From contig NZ_CP147918.1 in assembly GCF_039645975.1 (NCBI RefSeq), positions 1,860,001 through 1,924,000 of the forward strand: 64,000 nt of DNA, written 5' to 3'. Positions 57,692 to 64,000 of the stretch are shown here, one piece after another. How positions within the stretch are numbered: the stretch's first letter is position 1; every line of letters starts with the position of its first letter. Under the pieces are notes generated by a model. The model made no database searches. It saw only the letters and a list, made by a program, of their open reading frames with translations, and was not told the DNA's origin. Source of the DNA: Sulfurimonas sp. HSL-1716. Its GTDB lineage: Bacteria > Campylobacterota > Campylobacteria > Campylobacterales > Sulfurimonadaceae. The translations under genes were made by a program, and so were the position numbers.

Positions 57692-58429
57692 TTATGATTC
57701 AAAGTGCTTGAACGCTGTGGGTTCAGGCGCTTCGAAAATCATTCCCAAAAGTGTGACCTTTCTTGCATGGAGCATCACACGCTTGTAACGTCTGCCGCCG
57801 TACTGCTCATCACCGATGATCGGAAAATCGATGCTTCTGAGGTGCGCGCGTATCTGATGCGTGCGTCCATGATGGATAACGCACTTCACTTTTGTCTTTT
57901 TACCACTCACTATTTCGGGAGTGACCTCGGTACGTGCAGGTTTTCCCTTTTTAGAGATTTTCGTATATGCTTTATTGTTCCTTTTCTCGGTGATCAGTGC
58001 TTTGTCTATATCGACGCTTTCGACCAAAATACCGTCAACCCAGGCAGAATACTCTTTGTATACATTGTCTTTTTTGAACTCTCTTATCGCTTTTTCGCGG
58101 AACTCTTCGTTTTTAACGAGCATCAATACTCCGCTTGTCTCACGGTCAAGTCTGTGAAGAAGCTTCGCACCTTTAAATTGACGTTCTATCTCGTCGGAGT
58201 TCACAAATGCCGGTTTGTCCACTACGATCAGATCGTCATTTTCAAAAATAGGTTTGATCTTCTCGACCTTCTCTACTCTAAACTTCGTCTTTACGTCGAT
58301 ATCTCCGCGGGCGATCATCACTTTTTTATTGCCCGCGTATACGAGACCTCTGTCTATCAGAGATTTTGCTTCGCTGTTTGAGATGCCTTCTTGCTGTGCC
58401 AATACTTTATACGCTTTATCTTTTTCCAT
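57692..58429 (-). CDS. RluA/RluD-family rRNA pseudouridine synthase
   Basis: The 245-residue protein has an S4-like N-terminal RNA-binding domain (~1-55) and the catalytic motif HRLDRETSGV (~91-100) with the active aspartate. It is shorter than RluD; the modified position cannot be read from sequence. It lies between waaA and ffh, as I recall in C. jejuni. Confidence 0.9.
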   Translation of the reverse strand: MEKDKAYKVLAQQEGISNSEAKSLIDRGLVYAGNKKVMIARGDIDVKTKFRVEKVEKIKPIFENDDLIVVDKPAFVNSDEIERQFKGAKLLHRLDRETSGVLMLVKNEEFREKAIREFKKDNVYKEYSAWVDGILVESVDIDKALITEKRNNKAYTKISKKGKPARTEVTPEIVSGKKTKVKCVIHHGRTHQIRAHLRSIDFPIIGDEQYGGRRYKRVMLHARKVTLLGMIFEAPEPTAFKHFES

Positions 58430-58455
58430 TGTTCACTCCTTGAGTAAAATCCCGT

Positions 58456-59619
58456 TTAACTCTTTATATATTTTATCACTCTGTCCAGGTCTATCTTTTC
58501 ATCGACCGATGAAGGCGGAAGATTTTGTGCTTCTTTGAGCGCAGAAAAAAGTTCGCCGTTTTCTATATACTGTACATGATGGACATACTTGAACAGCTCT
58601 TTTTGGTCATGAAAATGTTTGCCCGTTATGATTCTGCATCCAAAATATGCCGGTTCAAGCGGATTGTGTCCGCCTACGTCCTCTTTAAATGCTCCGCCCA
58701 AAACGGCAATATCGCTTATCTTATAGATATTATTCAGTTCGCCCATCATATCGACTAAGACAATCTGTGTAGAGAGGCTCTTATCTTCACTAAAACGGCT
58801 CAGTTCTACGTTATTTTGTCTGCAGAACTCAAGCAGCATTCTATATACCGATTCAAATCTTTCGGGATGGCGCGGAACTATGACAAGTTTTGCTTTATTC
58901 TCTTTTATATACTCTTTATATCCTTGCAAAACTATCTTTTCTTCACCTTCATGCGTACTTGCCGCCACTATGGTCAAACCTGCCGGTTTTTCATACTCTT
59001 TGTTCTCTTTTATCTCCTGCGCCAGTTTGATGTTACCGACGACTTCGATATTTTTAGCACCCAGGGTTTCAAAACGATATGCATCGATCTCGCTTTGACA
59101 AAAGACGACATCCACATATCCCAAAAGACGTCTGTAAAACCACCCCATCTTCATATATTTTTTGACGCTTTTGTCCGATATGCGGGCATTTAAAAGTACG
59201 ATTTTTCCGCCGCGCGCGGACATCACGGCAAAAAGCATATACCAAAACTCCGCTTCTAATACGATCAGCATCCTTTGCGGTCTTATCCAAAACGGTAGAA
59301 ACATCTCATAGGGAAGATATCTTAGTTCCACGCCGTACTTTTTTGCTTCGTTATGCCCCGTATGCGTGATAGTCGTTATTTTTACGTTCTCTTTATCCAC
59401 TTTTTCCAAGATAGGTTTTAACGCTCTGCTTTCACCGAGCGAGCAGACATGAAACCATATACCGTTGGAGTTTTTAAATCTCGGATTGTTGAAAAGAAAG
59501 AAACGTGATGGGACGGATTCTTGATATTTTTTTTTGAATGACAAAGATATCAAAAGCGGCAGAGCCAGAATATAAAGCCCCGCGCTTAAGATATAATAGA
59601 TGAAAGAAAACGGCTTCAA
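58456..59619 (-). CDS. waaA: 3-deoxy-D-manno-octulosonic acid transferase (KDO transferase)
   Basis: A TTG at 59619, 2 bp after the upstream stop, starts the natural N-terminal membrane anchor (residues ~2-28); upstream in-frame ATG at 59673 lies inside the neighbouring gene and is rejected. The product of 387 residues is a GT-B glycosyltransferase with VCSLGESRA, SEIDAYRF and GGHNPLEPA (~300). It adds KDO to lipid A at the inner membrane. Confidence 0.92.
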   Translation of the reverse strand: MKPFSFIYYILSAGLYILALPLLISLSFKKKYQESVPSRFFLFNNPRFKNSNGIWFHVCSLGESRALKPILEKVDKENVKITTITHTGHNEAKKYGVELRYLPYEMFLPFWIRPQRMLIVLEAEFWYMLFAVMSARGGKIVLLNARISDKSVKKYMKMGWFYRRLLGYVDVVFCQSEIDAYRFETLGAKNIEVVGNIKLAQEIKENKEYEKPAGLTIVAASTHEGEEKIVLQGYKEYIKENKAKLVIVPRHPERFESVYRMLLEFCRQNNVELSRFSEDKSLSTQIVLVDMMGELNNIYKISDIAVLGGAFKEDVGGHNPLEPAYFGCRIITGKHFHDQKELFKYVHHVQYIENGELFSALKEAQNLPPSSVDEKIDLDRVIKYIKS

Positions 59620-59621
59620 GC

Positions 59622-60338
59622 CTATGCTTCTTCGCCCTCGGCGATATATAGTATGCGGCCGCAGTGTGGACATGTGACGATCTCTTCGCCTTTGATGACG
59701 TCTGCGTACACTTTATCGTTTACATGCATGAAACATCCCATACAAGCTTGTTCTTTTACTTCTACTGCCGTAGTGTTTTTAGCCCAGCGGCGGATCTTTT
59801 GGTAAAAAGCAAGACCTTTTTGGTTCATCCCGCCTACCAGTTTCTCTTTTCTTGCAAAAACCTCATGACGGGCTTTTTCGATATCTGTCAACTTCTCATC
59901 GACATCGGCTTTAATCGTCGACAGGTTTTCCTGTAGGTCGTCTCTTTTTTGAACCAGTTCTTCAAGCTTCTCTTTTTTTGTACTGATCAGCTTATCCAGA
60001 CGTACGATCTCCTCGTTTGCAAAAGTCACCTGCTCTTTTGCGATCTCCTCTTCAAGCTGCAGGGATTTCATCTCGCGTTCTGTTTTTATCTCTGCGGATC
60101 TTTTCTTATTTTCTTCAAGTTTTGCAGAAAGCTCTGCCAGGTGAAGCTCGTTTTTATGTTTTTTCAACTCTTCGTTCTTCATCTCTTCTTCTAAAGACGA
60201 GATCTCGCCGTCTATATTCTCTTTGGTTACAAGAGCCGCTTCGTACTGATAGTTCACCTCATCGATCTGAGGCTCAAAAGCGTCTATCTCTTTGTCAACT
60301 TCAGAGAGGTCTATTAGTTGTTTTAAGTGTTTGTTCAT
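59622..60338 (-). CDS. Coiled-coil zinc-ribbon protein, HP0958/FlgZ-like
   Basis: The 238-residue protein has a long coiled-coil (~15-170) and a C-terminal zinc ribbon: CMGC (~199-202) and CPHC (~223-226). Its Helicobacter homologue HP0958 binds RpoN and flaA mRNA and is needed for flagella; the same role here is inference. Gene order with waaA and Nif3 matches C. jejuni. Confidence 0.85.
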   Translation of the reverse strand: MNKHLKQLIDLSEVDKEIDAFEPQIDEVNYQYEAALVTKENIDGEISSLEEEMKNEELKKHKNELHLAELSAKLEENKKRSAEIKTEREMKSLQLEEEIAKEQVTFANEEIVRLDKLISTKKEKLEELVQKRDDLQENLSTIKADVDEKLTDIEKARHEVFARKEKLVGGMNQKGLAFYQKIRRWAKNTTAVEVKEQACMGCFMHVNDKVYADVIKGEEIVTCPHCGRILYIAEGEEA

Positions 60339-60371
60339 CTATTTCCTTTTTGGATGCGTGCGACAATATCC

Positions 60372-61094
60372 CTATATATACGTGAAAGGGTTTTTTGATT
60401 GTGAAATTATAACCGCTAATCCTAAATTTTCCAAATATGTTGCTAAAATTTTTCCAAAAAACTGTTCGCTCTCATAATGACCGATATCTATCATCGAAAG
60501 ATTTATGGTTTTTGCCTCCATAGCATCGTGATATTTTATATCGCCCGTCAAAAAGCATTCTGCATCTATGGAACGCATCAGCGAAGCTCCAGAACCCGTC
60601 GTCAAAGCTACGGTTTTTATGCGTTCATGCACCTTTACGCATTTTACATGCGGCAGATTAAAAGCAGCAGAGATCTTACGTGCAAAATCATCAAAATTTT
60701 CATCGACTTTCATATAGGCTATAAAACCCTCTTTTTTTACTATCTCAAGCCCTAACACTTTTGTAGCAACATACTCGTTTAGATGTGTCTGGTCAAAATT
60801 TGTATGCATTGCGATATTGGAGATGTTCTTTTGTACCATCTTTCTTATCAGATGTGCCGGGTACTGATTGAACTGGAGCTGTTTTATACCGCCGAATATC
60901 AAAGGGTGATGCGTGATAAGCAGAGAGTTCTCATCCATCTCCTCTATCAGTTTTTCATCGACATCGATGCTCAGATATACTTTGTCCACCTCTTCGTTGA
61001 GATCACCCAGCAAGAGTCCCGAATTATCCCAGTTCTCTTGAAGTTCAAAAGGCGAGATCTCATCTAAAAAATTATAAATATCTATTATTTTCAT
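60372..61094 (-). CDS. Nif3-like (DUF34) dinuclear metal protein
   Basis: The 240-residue protein has the family features ENWDNSGLLLG (~20-30), THHPLIFGG (~61-69) and late DIGHYESE, which hold metal-ligand His, Asp and Glu residues. It is often named GTP cyclohydrolase 1 type 2 without firm proof in bacteria. It overlaps the NYN gene by 4 bp. Confidence 0.88.
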   Translation of the reverse strand: MKIIDIYNFLDEISPFELQENWDNSGLLLGDLNEEVDKVYLSIDVDEKLIEEMDENSLLITHHPLIFGGIKQLQFNQYPAHLIRKMVQKNISNIAMHTNFDQTHLNEYVATKVLGLEIVKKEGFIAYMKVDENFDDFARKISAAFNLPHVKCVKVHERIKTVALTTGSGASLMRSIDAECFLTGDIKYHDAMEAKTINLSMIDIGHYESEQFFGKILATYLENLGLAVIISQSKNPFTYI

Positions 61095-61840
61095 ACATAG
61101 TTCCTTGAGCGTTTACATCTGACATAGACCGCTTTGGTCTTAAAGCTTGAGTCTTCTTTAAACTCGAACAAGTTCGTACTCTGCATCAGATCGAAAAGTT
61201 TTTTGAATCCGTAGTTTCGAGAATCGAACTCGGGTATCTTGTTGACGATCTTTTGTCCCACCGACCCCAGATACGACCATCCAGTATAGTCCGACGTATC
61301 GTCTACGGCGTTGCGCAGGATCGCCAAAAGCCTTATATCTCTTGATATATCTTTTATCGGCTCTTTTGGTTTTTCGGCTTTGTCGGTTTCTTCTATCTCG
61401 TCGCTTCTGAGGTTTTCCGTATAGATAAATTTATCGCACGCGCTCATAAACGATTTAGGCGTTTTTTTCTCCCCGAATCCGTAAACCGTCAATCCGCTTT
61501 CACGTATCCTTGAAGCCAGACGCGTAAAGTCGCTGTCGCTTGAAACGATGCAAAAACCGTCGAAATTTTTGGCATATAAAAGATCCATCGCGTCGATGAT
61601 CATCGCAGAATCGGTCGCGTTTTTCCCGGTGGTGTACGCAAACTGCTGCATCGGATGGATGCCGTGTTCAAGCAGTGCGTTTTTCCACCCCTTTAGTTTC
61701 GTATCCGTCCAGTCCCCGTATATCCTTTTGACACTCGCAACGCCGTAGTTCGCTATTTCGTCGAGAAGTCCTTCGATAATCTTGGGCTGCGAATTGTCCG
61801 CGTCTATAAGTACGGCCAGTTTTTTTTGTTCTCTGCTCAA
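61091..61840 (-). CDS. NYN-domain RNase-like protein with C-terminal OST-HTH/LOTUS domain
   Basis: TTG start (61840) overlapping the TPR gene stop, with AAGGAAAAAG upstream. The 249-residue protein has a PIN-like NYN domain (~8-145) with acidic residues in LIDADN, TDSAMIIDAMD and SSDSDFTRL, and an OST-HTH/LOTUS-like domain (~165-240), a known pairing. It probably cleaves or binds RNA; the target is unknown. Confidence 0.85.
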   Translation of the reverse strand: MSREQKKLAVLIDADNSQPKIIEGLLDEIANYGVASVKRIYGDWTDTKLKGWKNALLEHGIHPMQQFAYTTGKNATDSAMIIDAMDLLYAKNFDGFCIVSSDSDFTRLASRIRESGLTVYGFGEKKTPKSFMSACDKFIYTENLRSDEIEETDKAEKPKEPIKDISRDIRLLAILRNAVDDTSDYTGWSYLGSVGQKIVNKIPEFDSRNYGFKKLFDLMQSTNLFEFKEDSSFKTKAVYVRCKRSRNYV

Positions 61841-62430
61841 ACTTTTTCCTTGATCTTTTGTATTTCCGCTTCTGCTTCTTTAAGTTCCGGATTCAGTTCC
61901 AGCGCTTTTTCATACATCTTCAAAGCTTCGTCGTACCGGTTCATGTCCGTAAGAAGGTTCGCGTAGTTAAAGTATGTGACATCATACCCGGCATCTATTG
62001 CCAGAGCTTTCTTATAATGCTCCTCGGCTTGTGAAAAATCACCTTGTTTTCTCAATAAGGATGCCAATGCGTTATGCATTGTATCATTATATTTGTCAAT
62101 GCTCAAAGCCTCTTTATAATACGATACCGCTTCGTTATCTCTTGCTTCCTGCGCCGAAATATATCCCATTTTTCCAAGTATGTCGGCATTTTTCGGATCT
62201 TTTACGTTTGCTTCGTCCAAAAGTGCAAACGCTCTTTTAAGATCTCCCGCCAAAAAAGCCTCGTCCGCTTTTTTTACGAGCTGCGGCGGATCAAAAGGGG
62301 AAAAACCGTTTTGAGAACGCTGCCCTTGTTTTTTGTTTTGTCCGCTCTCTTCTAAATTTTGCACATGCTGATAAACTTTATATGAAAAAAACGCTGCCAG
62401 CCCCAGCATAAGAATTTGAAATAGTGTCAT
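61837..62430 (-). CDS. Membrane-anchored TPR protein
   Basis: The 197-residue protein has an N-terminal TM/anchor (~2-18), then a Gln/Gly-rich linker and four to five TPR repeats (~55-190; EALSIDKYNDTMHNALASLL split by family spacing). It is a scaffold of unknown partners. AAGGA lies 5 nt before the ATG and a TATAAT at 62453-62448 gives a very short leader. Confidence 0.85.
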   Translation of the reverse strand: MTLFQILMLGLAAFFSYKVYQHVQNLEESGQNKKQGQRSQNGFSPFDPPQLVKKADEAFLAGDLKRAFALLDEANVKDPKNADILGKMGYISAQEARDNEAVSYYKEALSIDKYNDTMHNALASLLRKQGDFSQAEEHYKKALAIDAGYDVTYFNYANLLTDMNRYDEALKMYEKALELNPELKEAEAEIQKIKEKV

Positions 62431-62447
62431 ATGATTCCTTTTTGGAT

Positions 62448-62483
62448 ATTATAACCTTTTTGTAATCATCTCTACGATATAAT
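62448..62483. promoter_or_regulatory. Divergent -10 elements for the TPR operon and ppk
   Basis: Minus-strand TATAAT at 62453-62448 serves the TPR-NYN-Nif3 run; plus-strand TATAAT at 62478-62483 serves ppk, with a start expected near 62490 and a ~22-nt leader. Confidence 0.55.
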
Positions 62484-62511
62484 AAGTAAAATTTAATTGA
62501 TACGGTTTTAT

Positions 62512-64000
62512 ATGATGATAAATTTAAAAGACCCTAGTTTATACAACAATCGCGAGCTGTCATGGCTTCAGTTTAACACAAGAGTGTTAAAGCAGGCTCA
62601 AGACGAGTCCCTGCCTACACTTGAAAGATTAAAATTTCTCGCTATCTACGGCACGAACCTCGATGAATTCTATATGATCCGCGTGGCCGGACTAAAAAAA
62701 CTTTTCAGTGTCGGGGTCATCGTATCGGGAGCCGACAGACTCACTCCTCTGCAGCAGCTCATCGACATCAGAACATATCTGCATCAAGAACAACAGGTCG
62801 TCGAATACTGTATGACCGATATATTCAAATCGCTCGAAAACGAGGGGATATTTCTAAAAAAATATAAAGATCTCAGTATTCAGGAAAAAAAGATCATCAA
62901 CAAAAAGTTCTTTGAATCCATCTATCCTATCATCATCCCTATCGCCGTCGATGCGACGCACCCTTTTCCTCACCTGAACAATCTTAGTTTCGGGATCATC
63001 GTCAAACTTCTGGATAAAGACGACGACACGGTCGAAAGATTCGGGATAGTAAGGGTTCCTCGCGTCTTGTCGCGGTTTGTGCAGCTGACAGAGAGCATCT
63101 ATGTTCCGGTAGAGGATGTCGTCTCCGAACATATCGAAGATATTTTCCCGGGTTACCGCCTTTTAAAAAGCGTACCGTTTAGGATAACGAGAAACGCCGA
63201 TATCGCCATAGAAGAGGAGGAAGCGGATGATTTTCTGGAGATCCTCGAAGAGGGTCTGAAACTCCGTAGAAAAGGGGAGATCGTTAGACTTGAGGTCGGT
63301 TCTGATGCCGATGACGAGATCATCGATTTTTTTAACAGCCATATCAACGTATTCAAAAACGATATCTATAAGTTTCATACCATACTCAATCTTTCATCCC
63401 TTTGGCAGATCGTCGGCAACAAGGATTACGCACATCTTTTAAACGAGCCGTTCAATCCTAAACTGCTGCCGCCGTTAAACTCCAACGAGAACATCTTTAA
63501 TATTCTTGAAACACAAGATATCACTCTGTACCATCCGTACGAAAGTTTCGAACCTATCGTCAAGATGATTCAAAGTGCGGCAAAAGATCCGGATGTCGTC
63601 ACCATAAAGATGACGCTTTACCGTGCGGGACCGCTCTCTCCGATAGTCCAGTCGTTGATGAACGCCGCAGAATCGGGCAAGCAGGTAACCGTCATGGTCG
63701 AGCTCAAAGCAAGGTTTGACGAAGAAAACAATCTTATCTGGGCAAAAGCCCTTGAAAAAGCGGGAGCACACGTCATCTACGGTATTTTCGGCTTTAAGGT
63801 CCATGCAAAAGCAACGCTTATAACAAGGCGTACGAACGGAAAGCTCAAACAGTACGCCCATATCGGAACCGGCAACTACAACCCGAGTACGGCGAAGATA
63901 TATACCGATGTCAGCTATTTGACCGCAAAAGATGAGATAACAAACGACTTGACACGTTTTTTCCACTTTCTAACGGGATTTAGCAAAAAAGGGAAACTGG
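62512..64000 (+). CDS. ppk: Polyphosphate kinase 1, 3' truncated by the window edge
   Basis: Starts at tandem ATGs (62512, 62515) and is open to the end of the window (496 codons of ~690). The N-terminal SLYNNRELSWLQFN and the NLDEFYMIRVAG segment are family hallmarks; near the edge KVHAKATLI carries the phospho-histidine and is followed by HIGTGNYNPSTA. It makes polyphosphate from ATP, linked to stress survival and motility. Confidence 0.95.
   Translation, partial: MMINLKDPSLYNNRELSWLQFNTRVLKQAQDESLPTLERLKFLAIYGTNLDEFYMIRVAGLKKLFSVGVIVSGADRLTPLQQLIDIRTYLHQEQQVVEYCMTDIFKSLENEGIFLKKYKDLSIQEKKIINKKFFESIYPIIIPIAVDATHPFPHLNNLSFGIIVKLLDKDDDTVERFGIVRVPRVLSRFVQLTESIYVPVEDVVSEHIEDIFPGYRLLKSVPFRITRNADIAIEEEEADDFLEILEEGLKLRRKGEIVRLEVGSDADDEIIDFFNSHINVFKNDIYKFHTILNLSSLWQIVGNKDYAHLLNEPFNPKLLPPLNSNENIFNILETQDITLYHPYESFEPIVKMIQSAAKDPDVVTIKMTLYRAGPLSPIVQSLMNAAESGKQVTVMVELKARFDEENNLIWAKALEKAGAHVIYGIFGFKVHAKATLITRRTNGKLKQYAHIGTGNYNPSTAKIYTDVSYLTAKDEITNDLTRFFHFLTGFSKKGKL

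Overview
The window looks like chromosome of a Campylobacterota (Epsilonproteobacteria) species, most probably Sulfurimonas or a close relative (inference). Several blocks match, as I remember it, the gene order of Campylobacter jejuni: fabI-tpiA-pgk-gap with divergent nadD-rsfS; mfd-bactofilin-M23 peptidase-folC-GGDEF-lptE-leuS-secF-secD-yajC with divergent lnt; uvrD-truB-csrA-ispE-smpB; and rplS-trmD-rimM-KH-rpsP-ffh-rluD-like-waaA-flgZ-like-Nif3. A Campylobacterota-type major porin, two CZB-domain chemoreceptors and a pentahaem cytochrome fit a free-living, respiring member of the group. No rRNA or tRNA gene was seen.

Region 1 (1 to about 8.6 kb) is accessory DNA, visibly more AT-rich than the rest. 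It holds a 5'-truncated tyrosine recombinase; a tightly overlapping minus-strand operon that I read as an ABC-three-component (ABC-3C) conflict system (membrane-anchored GDKV-repeat protein, GDKV-repeat sensor protein, middle component, DUF2326 ATPase, perhaps a small membrane protein); and a second module resembling an integrated rolling-circle replicon (small protein, HTH protein, second tyrosine recombinase, HUH Rep). A 778-bp gene-free stretch beside that module carries a strong promoter and a terminator that together outline a ~110-nt small RNA.

Region 2 (8.6-17.9 kb) holds cell-surface and signalling genes: a lipoprotein with a long structured leader, a pentahaem cytochrome c, a CZB chemoreceptor, a periplasmic rhodanese, a membrane diguanylate cyclase, the porin and a lipoprotein.

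Region 3 (17.9-38 kb) is housekeeping: FabI, lower glycolysis/gluconeogenesis, NAD synthesis, ribosome silencing, transcription-coupled repair, cell-shape proteins (M23 peptidase plus bactofilin), FolC, a cytosolic diguanylate cyclase, LptE-like protein, LeuRS, the Sec auxiliary complex and Lnt.

Region 4 (38-54 kb) has a NIT-domain chemoreceptor behind an FNR-type box, cysteine synthase, a LysR regulator, the uvrD-to-smpB operon and a TetR-controlled RND efflux operon whose operator is a 26-bp perfect palindrome. Region 5 (54-64 kb) is the ribosome/SRP/LPS-core operon followed by flgZ-like, Nif3, NYN and TPR genes and the 5' part of ppk, which runs off the right edge.

Two FNR-type boxes, before the pentahaem cytochrome and the NIT chemoreceptor, both sit close to -41 from a plausible start site and suggest co-regulation by anaerobic or nitrogen-oxide signals.
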